Below are positions 45,104-53,780 of a stretch of 64,000 bases of DNA, one piece after another. The notes below the pieces were generated by a model, which was not told where the DNA came from, did no database searches, and saw only the letters and a program-made list of their open reading frames with translations. How positions within the stretch are numbered: position 1 is the stretch's first letter; the number at the start of each line of letters is the position of its first letter. Source of the stretch: Algibacter pectinivorans (GTDB taxonomy: Bacteria; Bacteroidota; Bacteroidia; Flavobacteriales; Flavobacteriaceae); contig NZ_FOMI01000006.1 in assembly GCF_900112595.1 (NCBI RefSeq), positions 47,010 to 111,009 of the forward strand, read 5' to 3'. Made by a program: the position numbers and the translations under genes.

Positions 45104-45589
45104 ATGGTTAGAGCTTTTCATATAAATGATGCGCCACAATTACTAGATATTTACAACTATTATGTATTAAATACCACGGCAACATTCGATCTTGAAGCCT
45201 TGTCTTTAGATGTATTTACCCATAAATTAGAAACTATAAGTGCAGAATATCCTATAATAGTTTTTGAGGAAGATAAAACCATTATAGGTTATGCTTATGG
45301 TAGTAAGTTTAGGCCTAAACCGGCATACCATTATGTTGTAGAGTCTACGGTTTATGTAAAACCAAATGCTCATGGTAAAAAAATAGGGACAACACTTTAT
45401 GCAGAATTGTTAAAACTTTTAAAACAAGCTAAGTTTCATACCGTACTAGGTGTTTTAACTATACCCAATACGGCTAGTATAAAACTACATGAGAAGTTTG
45501 GTTTTAAACAGGTTGCGCATTTGGAGGAAGTAGGTTTTAAATTTGGCGAATGGCAATATATAGGAATTTGGCAATTAAAGTTGGAATAG
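45104..45589 (+). CDS. GNAT N-acetyltransferase (phosphinothricin acetyltransferase type)
   Basis: 161 aa, standard for this GNAT group. The pattern MVRAFHINDAPQLLDIYNYYVLNTTATFD at the start, YAYGSKFRPKPAYHYVVESTVYV, the acetyl-CoA loop NAHGKKIGTTLYAELL (Q/RxxGxG/A-like) and LGVLTIPNTASIKLHEKFGF match Pat/Bar-type enzymes acting on amino groups of methionine sulfoximine-like compounds. The substrate here is unknown. The start codon immediately follows the yfiT stop with no gap. Confidence 0.88.
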   Translation: MVRAFHINDAPQLLDIYNYYVLNTTATFDLEALSLDVFTHKLETISAEYPIIVFEEDKTIIGYAYGSKFRPKPAYHYVVESTVYVKPNAHGKKIGTTLYAELLKLLKQAKFHTVLGVLTIPNTASIKLHEKFGFKQVAHLEEVGFKFGEWQYIGIWQLKLE

Positions 45590-45630
45590 CTTTTACCAAA
45601 TAAAACTAGTATTTGTGTTTTAAATTGGTT

Positions 45631-46188
45631 TTATCTCTTCCATTTAATATTACAACCAATACTCGGTTTTTGTATTTGCGTGTTTTCTGTGTTTTTTATT
45701 AAACAATCTAATGCATGGCGTAAATGGTTACCTGTAACTTTAATGTTATTTCCTGGTCTAGAATCGTCTAACTGACCTCTATATGTTAATTTTAATTGAG
45801 CATTAAACACATAGAAATCTGGCGTGCATGCCGCATCATACGCTTTTGCAATTTGTTGAGTTTCATCGTATAAATAAGGAAACGGATAATTTTCTTTTTT
45901 AGCGTGAATCGTCATTTTATCTGGAGCATCTTGTGGGTAGTTTACAGCATCATTACTAGAAATGGCTATAAACGTTATACCTTTTTCCGCGTAAGCGTTT
46001 GCTATAGCAACAATTTCATAATTTACATGGATAACAAAAGGGCAGTGGTTACATATAAACATAATAACGGTTCCAGTTTCGCCTTTTAACTCACTTAAGC
46101 TTAAAACAGAACCAGAAACGGTATCGAAAAGAGAAAAATTTGGAGCTTCGGTATTTAAGGGAAGCATATTTGAAGGTGTATCGGACAT
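45631..46188 (-). CDS. Thioredoxin-family peroxiredoxin-like protein
   Basis: The 185-aa protein has an AhpC/TSA-like fold: MLPLNTEAPNFSLFDTVSG, VIMFICNHCPFVIHV with a CxxC motif (NHC), ITFIAISSNDAVNYPQDAPD, YDAACTPDFYVF and LTYRGQLDDSRPGN. This group of DUF-like peroxiredoxin relatives is common in marine bacteria; the reducing partner is unknown. No signal peptide. Convergent with the GNAT gene, divergent from csaA across 45 bp. Confidence 0.85.
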   Translation of the reverse strand: MSDTPSNMLPLNTEAPNFSLFDTVSGSVLSLSELKGETGTVIMFICNHCPFVIHVNYEIVAIANAYAEKGITFIAISSNDAVNYPQDAPDKMTIHAKKENYPFPYLYDETQQIAKAYDAACTPDFYVFNAQLKLTYRGQLDDSRPGNNIKVTGNHLRHALDCLIKNTENTQIQKPSIGCNIKWKR

Positions 46189-46233
46189 ATTAAAGATTTG
46201 CTCAAAGTTCGTTAAAATTTGTATTTTTAAAAA

Positions 46234-46569
46234 ATGGATAACACAATTACTTTTGATGACTTTACTAAAATCGATTTACGCGTAGGAACCATTATTGAAG
46301 TTAACGATTTTCCCGAGGCCAGACAACCAGCATACCAACTTACCATTGATTTTGGAGATTTAGGTATTAAAAAATCTTCTGCCCAAATAACAACACTTTA
46401 TAAAAAGTCCGATTTACTGCATAAGCAAATAATAGCGGTGGTTAATTTTCCTAAAAAGCAAATTGCAAAATTTATGAGTGAATGTTTAGTTCTTGGCGCC
46501 GTTAAAGATAAGGATGTCGTACTTTTAAATCCGGAGGTCAAGGTTAAAAACGGTACACTGGTAAGCTAA
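46234..46569 (+). CDS. csaA: tRNA-binding protein CsaA
   Basis: 111 aa, the size of CsaA. The OB-fold start FDDFTKIDLRVGTIIEVNDFPEARQPAYQL matches the EMAP/Trbp111 tRNA-binding group, with QITTLYKKSDLLHKQIIAVVNFP and the end LGAVKDKDVVLLNPE. CsaA is a dimeric tRNA-binding, chaperone-like protein. Short divergent spacing from the peroxiredoxin-like gene. Confidence 0.93.
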   Translation: MDNTITFDDFTKIDLRVGTIIEVNDFPEARQPAYQLTIDFGDLGIKKSSAQITTLYKKSDLLHKQIIAVVNFPKKQIAKFMSECLVLGAVKDKDVVLLNPEVKVKNGTLVS

Positions 46570-47013
46570 ATTTAGCAGGACTTAAATTAAGGATATAAAT
46601 TGATTGTTAATAACCTTGAAAGTTAAATATAGTAGCTATAGGTGTATGCGATAATAGATTTGTTTTTGTAAATCTAGTGTCGTAAAATTTTTATATTTAC
46701 AACATAGCTATTTTGCCTGTACTAAGTTAGAAGCTTGTATTTAATTTATGATAATTAACTACTTAAATAAGTTCTTTATTGTAACTCCTTTAGATGTCAT
46801 GTAAGGATATCAAATTTTTATAGCTTAAATGAATAGTGATATCACTGTGGTTCAGAAAAAAAAAGTTAATTAATACTTTAATTTAAAATTTAAAGAAATA
46901 TTGTTCCTTAAAGTATCTTCTTGGTTTTCTTGTTTCTATTTTATGCTTTGGTTTATTAAAAGAGGATGGGGGGCTATAAAAAAATAAGAAAGAGTTGTTA
47001 TTTTTTTTAATAA
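46570..47013. other. AT-rich non-coding stretch
   Basis: 444 bp between csaA and the PUR gene. One inverted repeat, TAGATTT / AAATCTA (46655-46661, 46670-46676), was seen, without a T run. No gene or promoter is evident. Confidence 0.4.
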
Positions 47014-47403
47014 TTATATGTCATCAAAATCTATATCGGTAAAACTTCCGGTGTGTTCTGTTTTAATATCGGCTTCGGTAACTCTAGAGCCGTCGTCCTC
47101 AAAATCCTTTTTGAAATCTTTTTGGTGACGTTCACTAATTACTTCGTCTCCTTTTTCGTTAATGATATAATCGGTCATTTCTGCTAATATATCTTTAAAC
47201 TCTGCGAAGTCTTCTTTATAAATATATATTTTATGTTTTTTGTAGTGAAACGATCCGTCGTCGTTGGTGAATTTTTTACTTTCAGTAATCGTTAAGTAGT
47301 AATCCTCTGCTTTAGTTGCTCTTACATCAAAAAAGTAAGTTCGTCGTCCTGCGCGTAATACTTTTGAAAAAATTTCCTCTTTCTCCATCATACCGTTATT
47401 CAT
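47014..47403 (-). CDS. PUR family DNA/RNA-binding protein (DUF3276)
   Basis: 129 aa. The N-terminal half has the single PUR-repeat pattern of Bacteroidota and spirochaete members (IFSKVLRAGRRTYFFDVRATKAEDYYLTITESKKF, HKIYIYKEDFAEFKDILAEM). The C-terminal ~45 residues are acidic and disordered (DFEDDGSRVTEADIKTEHTG). PUR proteins bind single-stranded purine-rich nucleic acid. The start with two close Met codons (MNNGMMEKEE) leaves some ambiguity. Monocistronic. Confidence 0.9.
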   Translation of the reverse strand: MNNGMMEKEEIFSKVLRAGRRTYFFDVRATKAEDYYLTITESKKFTNDDGSFHYKKHKIYIYKEDFAEFKDILAEMTDYIINEKGDEVISERHQKDFKKDFEDDGSRVTEADIKTEHTGSFTDIDFDDI

Positions 47404-47602
47404 AATTTATTTTATAATTATAGTATCAAAAATCTAAAAAAAATCGATATAAACCAATAAATAATGAGTTTTCTTTTTTACTTGTTAAATTTCTTTGTGT
47501 TTAATTTAATAATTGGGGAGCATAGTTTATTATCTGTTTTTGTGAATTTTAACAAACTACCCTTAAATTATGCGATGCGCTATGTACTTATTTTTTAAAT
47601 AA

Positions 47603-49366
47603 TTAAGGTGTGTTTTTACCTGTTTCGCTAAGTTGTTTTAAGTATAAATGTTGATAGTAACCCTCAATATTTATTAAAGAATCGTGGGTGCCTTCTTGCA
47701 CTATTTTACCCTGGTCTAAAACAATAATTTTATCGGCATTCTTAGCCGATGAAACTCTATGACTTACAATAACCGCTGTTTTACCTTTAGAGATCTTGCT
47801 GAGGTTTTTTAATATCTTTTCTTCGGTTTCTGTATCTACTGCAGATAAGCAATCGTCTAACAACAATATTTTTGGCGATTTTATAAAAGCACGTGCAATA
47901 GAAACACGCTGCTTTTGTCCGCCAGAAAGGGTAATACCACGTTCGCCTAAAACGGTGTCGTAACCTTTATTAAATTTAACTATGTTTTTATGTACCTGTG
48001 CATTTTTAGCGGCTTCAATAACATCGTTATCTGTGGCATCTTGCTTACCAAATTTAATATTTGTTTTTATAGAATCGGAAAACAGAAAGGCATCTTGCGG
48101 TACGTAACCTATGCTATCTCGCAAATCGTTTAAGTTAAGTTGATTTATAGGTGTGTTGTTGATGGTTATAGAGCCCGAATCGATGTCGTATAGTCGCCCA
48201 ATTAAATCTAGAATGGTAGATTTTCCGGAGCCTGTTTTTCCTAGTATTGCTAATGTTTGGCCTTCTTTTATACTAAAGCTAATATCTTTTAAGGCTTGTA
48301 TATTTGTATCGCCATAGGTGAATGATACTTTGTTAAAAGCAATATCGCCCGTAATTTCGGTATGTTGGGTTATGGTGTTTTTAATTTCTGGCTCAATTTT
48401 TAAAAACTCGTTAATTCGTTTTTGCGAAGCTTCTGCTTGTTGCACAATAGAGGTTACCCAACCTACAGTAGCTACGGGCCATGTAAGCATATTTACATAA
48501 ATAATAAACTCTGCTATGGTACCAATGCTCTCTATTTCGCCATTTATATATTGCATGCCGCCAATGTAAATAACAAGTAAGTTACTGGTACCAATTAGTA
48601 ATATCATTGTTGGGAAAAACCACGCTTGTACTTTGGCTAAACTAATTTGTTTCTCTTTACTTTGTTTGGCAAGTTCTTTAAAGTTTACCGATGTTTGCGG
48701 CTCAATACCATAAGCTTTTATTACCGATATACCGCTAAAAGATTCTTGGGTGAATGTGGATAGTTTGGATAAGTACTCCTGCACAATTGTGCTACGTTTA
48801 TGGATTTCTTTACTAAGCTTATAAATTATTACAGATAGTATAGGTAGTGGTACAACGGTGTATAAGGTTAATTTTGGCGATGCATTTACCATATAAATTA
48901 TAACTATAACAAAAAGTGCTAATGTGTTTATACTATACATTAGAGCAGGACCTGCGTACATTCTAACACGCGATACATCTTCGGTAATGCGGTTCATTAA
49001 ATCGCCAGTACGGTTACTTTTATAAAAGTTTAAAGATAGCTTTTGGTAATGCGCATAAATTTCATTTTTTAAGTCGTACTCAATATAACGCGATACATTT
49101 ATTATGGTTTGCCTCATAAAAAAAGTAAGGAGGGCAGCAATTATTGCGGCTCCTATAATGTAGAGGATGGCTTCGAGTAAATCTGAACGAAACACGGTTT
49201 CGTCTATGGATTTATCGAAGTATTTTTCTATGGCTATAAATATTTTTTTAACGTAACGTGGTGTGTACAGTAAAAATAAACGTGCTACAATGGTTATAAT
49301 AGAACCAATTATAAGGTGCGTTCTGTATTTATAAAAGTATTTATTTAAGTGTTGTAATTCTTTCAT
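47603..49366 (-). CDS. ABC exporter, fused permease and ATPase
   Basis: 587 aa, a half-transporter acting as a homo- or heterodimer. An N-terminal membrane domain with six helices (to ~315) precedes an ATPase domain: Walker A LGKTGSGKSTILDLIG, Q-loop GYVPQDAFLF, signature LSGGQKQRVSIARAF, Walker B ILLLDDCLSAVDTETE and switch His in VIVSHR. Walker B ends with Asp-Cys (DDC) where a catalytic Glu normally follows (DE). This suggests a weakened ATPase site, as in the degenerate partner of heterodimeric exporters, although no partner gene is adjacent. Substrate unknown. Confidence 0.9.
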   Translation of the reverse strand: MKELQHLNKYFYKYRTHLIIGSIITIVARLFLLYTPRYVKKIFIAIEKYFDKSIDETVFRSDLLEAILYIIGAAIIAALLTFFMRQTIINVSRYIEYDLKNEIYAHYQKLSLNFYKSNRTGDLMNRITEDVSRVRMYAGPALMYSINTLALFVIVIIYMVNASPKLTLYTVVPLPILSVIIYKLSKEIHKRSTIVQEYLSKLSTFTQESFSGISVIKAYGIEPQTSVNFKELAKQSKEKQISLAKVQAWFFPTMILLIGTSNLLVIYIGGMQYINGEIESIGTIAEFIIYVNMLTWPVATVGWVTSIVQQAEASQKRINEFLKIEPEIKNTITQHTEITGDIAFNKVSFTYGDTNIQALKDISFSIKEGQTLAILGKTGSGKSTILDLIGRLYDIDSGSITINNTPINQLNLNDLRDSIGYVPQDAFLFSDSIKTNIKFGKQDATDNDVIEAAKNAQVHKNIVKFNKGYDTVLGERGITLSGGQKQRVSIARAFIKSPKILLLDDCLSAVDTETEEKILKNLSKISKGKTAVIVSHRVSSAKNADKIIVLDQGKIVQEGTHDSLINIEGYYQHLYLKQLSETGKNTP

Positions 49367-49659
49367 TTACCTAATTAGGAATAGGAGTGCAAATATAACT
49401 TATTAATAGGGAATAAGGAGGTTTATAAGGTTTTGAAAGTGTTAAATATCTTTTAAAAAGATTAAAGATTGCTGCGTATTTTAATTGAATAACAAAGCCC
49501 AACTTGCAGCACCATGTGTTTTATTAAATAAAGTAGTACTTCGCTATAATATTTTGATAAGTAATAGTTTATGGGTTTTTGTGCTGTTTGAATTGTTAAG
49601 GTGTATAACCTTTAAAAAAGATAAAAACGGCTAATTAAAGCCTACTATTTACTAGTAAA

Positions 49660-49755
49660 CCCGCGTTAGGGATAGTATTGAAAAGCCCACAGCCCGACGC
49701 AGGAGGTGCGAGGACTTGTAAAGGATAGCCCGACCCTTTATGGGTAACGCCCAAA
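49660..49755 (-). repeat. Dispersed intergenic repeat, copy E
   Basis: Minus-strand reading TTTGGGCGTTACCCATAAAG, GGGTCGGGCTATCCTTTACA, AGTCCTCGCACCTCCTGCG, TCGGGCTGTGGGCTTTTC and TATCCCTAACGCGGGTT. It lacks the CCTGCCTGCC hairpin. It lies in the 491-bp gap upstream of nusB; the rest of that gap has only the nusB promoter. Confidence 0.85.
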
Positions 49756-49770
49756 TAACTTTAATTTTTG

Positions 49771-49802
49771 TTGTTTTGTACTAAAATATAGTATTACTTT
49801 TG
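49771..49802 (+). promoter_or_regulatory. Promoter of nusB
   Basis: TTG at 49771-49773 and TACTTTTG at 49795-49802 (TAnnTTTG) with 21 bp between, 56 bp upstream of the start codon. Good fit to the Bacteroidota -33/-7 pattern. Confidence 0.6.
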
Positions 49803-49857
49803 CGGCTCTAAAAACAATAAAAAATAGTTTGTATTTTTTAATTAAAAGTTCTTTGTA

Positions 49858-50805
49858 ATGATGCTAAATAGAAGACATATACGTGTAAAAGTTATGCAAA
49901 CCATGTATGCCTTTAAAGGAAGTGAGAGTGACGATTTTACTAAAGATCAAAAATTCTTACTTTTTAGTATTGATAATATGTACAACTTGTATTTGTTATT
50001 AATATCGTTGTTAATTGAAGTACAAAAACGTGCTGAAAGTGATTTAAAAAAGAAACAAAATAAGCATCTTGCCACCAAGGAAGATAAAGACCCAAACCGA
50101 AAGTTTGTTAATAATAGAGTCCTTAATTTATTAAGAGAAAACTTGCCATTGGCCGACCAATTAAAAGCCCATAATATTAACAACTGGGATTTAGATGGCG
50201 AATATGTAGACCTTATTTTTAAAGATATTTTGGCTAGCGATTTGTATAAAACATATATGCAAACACGAGTGTCTGATTTTAAAGAAGATAAAAACTTTAT
50301 TGTTGATGTTTTTAAGGATATAGTTGCCCCTAACGAAAAACTTTATGATTATATGGAGGATAAAAATCTAACTTGGTTGGACGATCTTCCTACGGTTAAT
50401 ACCACTATTTTAAAGTTACTTAGAAAGGTTAAAGAAACATCGCCAGAGCATTATTTTACACCAAAATTATATAAGGATATTGAGGATAAGCAATTTGCTA
50501 TTGATTTATTTAAGAAAACCCTTTTAAAAAGTACAGCCATAAACAAGGAAATAGACCAGAAAACAAAAAACTGGGACACGGACCGCATTGCAACCGTAGA
50601 TTTTGTGTTATTACAAATGGCTATTTGCGAGCTTAATAACTTCCCGTCTATACCAGTTAAAGTAACTATTAATGAGTACTTAGAAATATCTAAAGAATAC
50701 TCGACACCTAAAAGTAGCATTTTTATTAATGGTATTTTGGATAAGTTGGTAAAGGAATATGAAGCCTCTGGTGAATTAAATAAAATTGGTCGTGGACTTA
50801 TGTAA
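49858..50805 (+). CDS. nusB: Transcription antitermination protein NusB (long form)
   Basis: 315 aa, about twice E. coli NusB but normal for flavobacteria. The start MLNRRHIRVKVMQTMYAF and the C-terminal NusB core (NWDTDRIATVDFVLLQMAICEL, PVKVTINEYLEISKEYSTPKS, INGILDKLV) are conserved. The middle ~150 residues are a family-specific insertion. NusB with NusE binds boxA RNA during rRNA transcription. First of nusB, DUF1573 and yajC on one strand, an order common in this family. Confidence 0.92.
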   Translation: MMLNRRHIRVKVMQTMYAFKGSESDDFTKDQKFLLFSIDNMYNLYLLLISLLIEVQKRAESDLKKKQNKHLATKEDKDPNRKFVNNRVLNLLRENLPLADQLKAHNINNWDLDGEYVDLIFKDILASDLYKTYMQTRVSDFKEDKNFIVDVFKDIVAPNEKLYDYMEDKNLTWLDDLPTVNTTILKLLRKVKETSPEHYFTPKLYKDIEDKQFAIDLFKKTLLKSTAINKEIDQKTKNWDTDRIATVDFVLLQMAICELNNFPSIPVKVTINEYLEISKEYSTPKSSIFINGILDKLVKEYEASGELNKIGRGLM

Positions 50806-50909
50806 TGCCACCCGAAATTAAAAATATTTGTTAAGAAGAATACAAAAATTTTTAATCCTTTAAATAATTGCTATTTTTACGCATCTTAAATTTTAAAAAC
50901 AAATCTATA

Positions 50910-51380
50910 ATGAAAAGAATAATATTTGGTCTTGGTGCCTTGTGTTTAGTTGCATTTACATCTTGCAAAGACAATGCTGCTCAAAAAATTGACGAAGCTA
51001 ATGTTGCTGTTGCAGCAGAAAGAGATGCTGTTGCATCTAAATTTCCTGTATTAGTTTTTGATAAAACTGAGCATGATTTTGGCGAAATTGAAGCTAAAAC
51101 AGCTGTTGAAACAACTTTTAACTACACTAATAAAGGTGATGCACCTCTAGTTATTACAGATATTAAAAGTTCTTGTGGATGTACTGTACCTCAAGATTGG
51201 AGCAGAGAACCTTTATTACCTGGAGATTCTGGTAAGTTTTCTGTAAAATTTAATGGTAGCGGCCAAAATAAAGTAACTAAAACAATAACAGTTACTGCTA
51301 ATACCGAAAAAGGTTCTGAGCTTGTAAAAATTACAGCATTTGTAAAACCAGACCCTAATAAACCAGTACCAGCTAAATAA
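50910..51380 (+). CDS. DUF1573 lipoprotein
   Basis: 156 aa from ATG 50910 (MKRIIFGLGALCLVAFTSCKD, lipobox Cys ~19). An upstream in-frame ATG at 50868 is rejected because it precedes the signal peptide. Mature residues ~45-150 form one DUF1573 Ig-like domain (KTEHDFGEIEAKTAVETTFNY, DIKSSCGCTVPQDWSREPLLPG, FNGSGQNKVTKTITVTANT). The CGC motif after SSC is family-typical. Function unknown; exported. Between nusB and yajC, 8 bp before yajC. Confidence 0.88.
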   Translation: MKRIIFGLGALCLVAFTSCKDNAAQKIDEANVAVAAERDAVASKFPVLVFDKTEHDFGEIEAKTAVETTFNYTNKGDAPLVITDIKSSCGCTVPQDWSREPLLPGDSGKFSVKFNGSGQNKVTKTITVTANTEKGSELVKITAFVKPDPNKPVPAK

Positions 51381-51388
51381 ACTAGATA

Positions 51389-51682
51389 ATGGGAGAAGGA
51401 ATTGGGCAATTTTTGCCATTTGTTTTAATGTTCGTAGTCGTGTATTTCTTTATGATTGCACCGCAAATGAAACGAGCTAAAAAAGAAAAGAAATTTGCAG
51501 CCGAATTAAAACGTGGCGATAAAGTAATTACTAAAAGTGGTTTACACGGTAAAATTGCCGAGTTAAACGATAAAGATAACAGTTGTGTTATTGAAACCAT
51601 GGCCGGAAAATTAAAGTTTGATAGATCTGCCATTTCTATGGAAATGAGTTCTAAACTTAATGCTCCTGTAACGGTTAAGTAG
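51389..51682 (+). CDS. yajC: Preprotein translocase subunit YajC
   Basis: 97 aa with one N-terminal transmembrane helix (FLPFVLMFVVVYFFMIAPQMKRAKKEKKF) and the YajC signature LKRGDKVITKSGLHGKIAELND. It is an accessory membrane protein of SecDF-YajC. Starts 8 bp after the DUF1573 stop and is followed by a terminator. Confidence 0.95.
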   Translation: MGEGIGQFLPFVLMFVVVYFFMIAPQMKRAKKEKKFAAELKRGDKVITKSGLHGKIAELNDKDNSCVIETMAGKLKFDRSAISMEMSSKLNAPVTVK

Positions 51683-51715
51683 TTTTACTTTTAATAAATA
51701 ATATTTTTATAAAGA

Positions 51716-51744
51716 AAGCTTCCTATTTAGGAGGCTTTTTTTTT
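51716..51744 (+). terminator. Terminator of the nusB-yajC unit
   Basis: AAGCTTCCT / AGGAGGCTT stem with one G-T pair and a 4-nt loop (51716-51737), followed by T8. Confidence 0.85.
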
Positions 51745-51872
51745 GCTTAAAACTGAAAGTAATTTAATGCCATGTCAATATTTTATTTCGGTTTATTTTT
51801 AATTTTAGTAGGGTAAAACACTTATGGGTTGTCTTATAAATGAATTGAGTATTAATTTATAATTTATTTATC

Positions 51873-52313
51873 ATGGATGTACTTTTAACCTGCCTACTTA
51901 TTTTAAGCATAACTAATGTTTTGTTATTTGCTTTTAAGCAAAACGCCACGGTAATGCATTTACTTAAGTTTTTAAAGCAAAAAATAACTAGCCTTAGCTA
52001 TAAAAGCAACTCTAGTTTAGAAAATAAACCAAGTATCCAACCAAGTGTTGTACTTGGTTTATTAAAAAACACTAAAACAGCGGCTAACAACTTTGATGCC
52101 AAGCGTATGCACGATTTGGCTTTAGAGCAGGAGCAGTTAAGTAATAAACTTAAAATGCTAGAATACTTATCGGTTTTTGAGCTGTATTTATACCAGCATA
52201 AGGCCAATAATTATAAAATGTGCGAAATAAATGAGTTTAGAGCCCTAAAACTATCCACACAAAGAAGCATTTTAGAATCTACCAAAAAAGTATCTTATTT
52301 AAGTGTGGCATAG
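51873..52313 (+). CDS. Hypothetical protein with N-terminal membrane anchor
   Basis: 146 aa. One N-terminal hydrophobic helix (VLLTCLLILSITNVLLFAF) is followed by a basic, helical soluble part containing the segment RMHDLALEQEQLSNKLKMLEYLSVFELYLYQHKAN, which may form a short coiled coil. No family recognised. Its stop codon lies in TAGCGCTACAAC, a 12-mer that recurs at 54976. Convergent with the DUF1801-type gene. Confidence 0.6.
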   Translation: MDVLLTCLLILSITNVLLFAFKQNATVMHLLKFLKQKITSLSYKSNSSLENKPSIQPSVVLGLLKNTKTAANNFDAKRMHDLALEQEQLSNKLKMLEYLSVFELYLYQHKANNYKMCEINEFRALKLSTQRSILESTKKVSYLSVA

Positions 52314-52342
52314 CGCTACAACACTTAAATTTAAATATAGCA

Positions 52343-52957
52343 TTAGCAATTTTTATACTTATCGTGCAAGCCCTTATTATTTAAAATCATGGGTGTTATT
52401 TTTTCTAATCGGGTTTGTTTAGTAGCCTTTCGTTTAGCAGTATCTATATACGCGCAATACTCACGTTGTTTACTAGGTGTTAGGTTTTTAAAAGCATGGT
52501 TTAGTGTAGGATTAGCGTTTAATTCTGCTTTAAGCTCTAAGGGTATAGTAATATCTTTTTTTGTAGTTCTAGTGGGCTTTATTTCTTTTCCTAACTTTTG
52601 GTTTTCTATAGCTTCTTTTACATAGGCCAAAACTATATTTTTGTCTATAGACTCTATAGTTTCAAAACGCATTTGCCTTAACGCTTTGGTTTTGTTCTCT
52701 TGGGCGTTAATTAATACGTTATGGGTATCCTTCAAAAAAACACCATTAAAAAACCAAATACAAAAATGGTTTTTAAAAGCCCCTAAACCTAAAACATTTT
52801 TGCCATTAACCATATAAATAGGGGCATTCCATTTTATGGCTTCTTCAACCTGGGTAGCTAATATAAGTGTTCTTAATAGGCGTAATGCCGCACTAAAATT
52901 ACTGTGTTCCTCGATGTACTCTTCAACCGAATAAATTTTTTTCATAACCTCATTCAA
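52343..52957 (-). CDS. YdeI/OmpD-associated, DUF1801-type protein
   Basis: 204 aa. An N-terminal DUF1801-like fold (VEEAIKWNAPIYMVNGKNVLGLGAFKNHFCIWFFNG, ~40-85) is followed by a C-terminal YdeI region (ALNHAFKNLTPSKQREYCAYIDTAKRKATKQTRLEKITP) that matches the COG4430 pattern. Function not established. Its start overlaps the 3' end of the pentapeptide-repeat gene by 8 bp; an ATG four codons later would remove the overlap. Confidence 0.85.
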   Translation of the reverse strand: MNEVMKKIYSVEEYIEEHSNFSAALRLLRTLILATQVEEAIKWNAPIYMVNGKNVLGLGAFKNHFCIWFFNGVFLKDTHNVLINAQENKTKALRQMRFETIESIDKNIVLAYVKEAIENQKLGKEIKPTRTTKKDITIPLELKAELNANPTLNHAFKNLTPSKQREYCAYIDTAKRKATKQTRLEKITPMILNNKGLHDKYKNC

Positions 52958-53522
52958 TTTTTATTTGATATTTAGTTAAAAGCCCTTCTATATTTAGCAA
53001 CGAAAATTTAGCACCTTTTAAACGGTTGTTTTCGGGGTCTATTTTAAAATTATTAGCAGTTTTAAAATTTGCGTTTTCTAAGTTGGTGTTAAAAAATGTT
53101 GAGTTTATTAAATTACAGGCATCAAAAACAGCATCACTTAAATTACAATTTGTAAAATCGACACCCTCTAATTTAGAGTCTTTAAACAGTGTTTTTTTAA
53201 GATTCATTTTAAAAAAGGAGGCATGGTTTAGTTGGCATTGCTCCACTTTAATAGTAAAAGCAAAATCACTACATTTTTCAAAATCTAAACCAAGTAGCTT
53301 ACATCCTTTAAAATACACATCTTGAAAACTAGTATCGAAAATATTAGCCGAACTTAAATTACAATCATGAAACTCGCACTCTATAAATCGTGTGTGCGAT
53401 AAATTGGCATTTAAAAAAACACAGTTTATAAAGGTGCATAATTCGTAATCGCCTTTTTCAAATTCATTTTCGGTAAAGGTTTTATTTTTAAAAGTTTGCT
53501 CGTCTATAAAATTATGCTCCAT
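52950..53522 (-). CDS. Pentapeptide-repeat protein (Qnr-like)
   Basis: 190 aa made almost wholly of A(D/N)LXX-type pentapeptides, for example FLNANLSHTRFIECEFHDCNLS and FTNCNLSDAVFDACNLINSTFFNTNLENANF, folding as a right-handed quadrilateral helix. Length, the break after about residue 80 and the ending are like Qnr/McbG-type proteins that protect DNA gyrase. Housekeeping pentapeptide proteins of this kind are common in flavobacteria, so a resistance role is not implied. It shares an 8-bp overlap with the downstream DUF1801-type gene. Confidence 0.85.
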   Translation of the reverse strand: MEHNFIDEQTFKNKTFTENEFEKGDYELCTFINCVFLNANLSHTRFIECEFHDCNLSSANIFDTSFQDVYFKGCKLLGLDFEKCSDFAFTIKVEQCQLNHASFFKMNLKKTLFKDSKLEGVDFTNCNLSDAVFDACNLINSTFFNTNLENANFKTANNFKIDPENNRLKGAKFSLLNIEGLLTKYQIKIE

Positions 53523-53617
53523 TATTGTATTGGTTTACTATAAATATAATTAATCTGCTATAAAAGCCTATAGACATAACAATTTTAAGGCCAAGTAAAA
53601 AAGTTTTACAAAATAAG

Positions 53618-53706
53618 TTTGGGCGTTACCACAAGGGTCGCGCTTTCACTACTCGCTCCTCCTTAGGTCGGGAGCTCAAACAGGCCGTTCAATCGCTAAC
53701 GCGGGT
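53618..53706 (+). repeat. Dispersed intergenic repeat, copy F
   Basis: TTTGGGCGTTACCACAAGGG, CACTACTCGCTCCTCCTTAG, GTCGGGAGCTCAAACAGGCC and TCAATCGCTAACGCGGGT. It shares the ACTACTCGCTCCT and GGGAGCTCAAAC segments with copy A. Confidence 0.85.
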
Positions 53707-53780
53707 GCTTGCTCTTGATTTTGCTTTGGTTAAAAGGGGAGTTTGTTTGCGGTTTTAGGTTATAATACAAAACGAGAAAC

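Noticed and set aside
47464-47598. 44-codon hydrophobic frame on the plus strand
   Set aside because: Lies in an AT-rich gap between two minus-strand genes where Phe/Leu-rich frames arise by chance; no promoter or ribosome site seen.
52950-53522. Acquired quinolone-resistance qnr gene
   Set aside because: The pentapeptide fold is Qnr-like, but chromosomal homologs are common in aquatic bacteria and nothing here indicates mobility or resistance.
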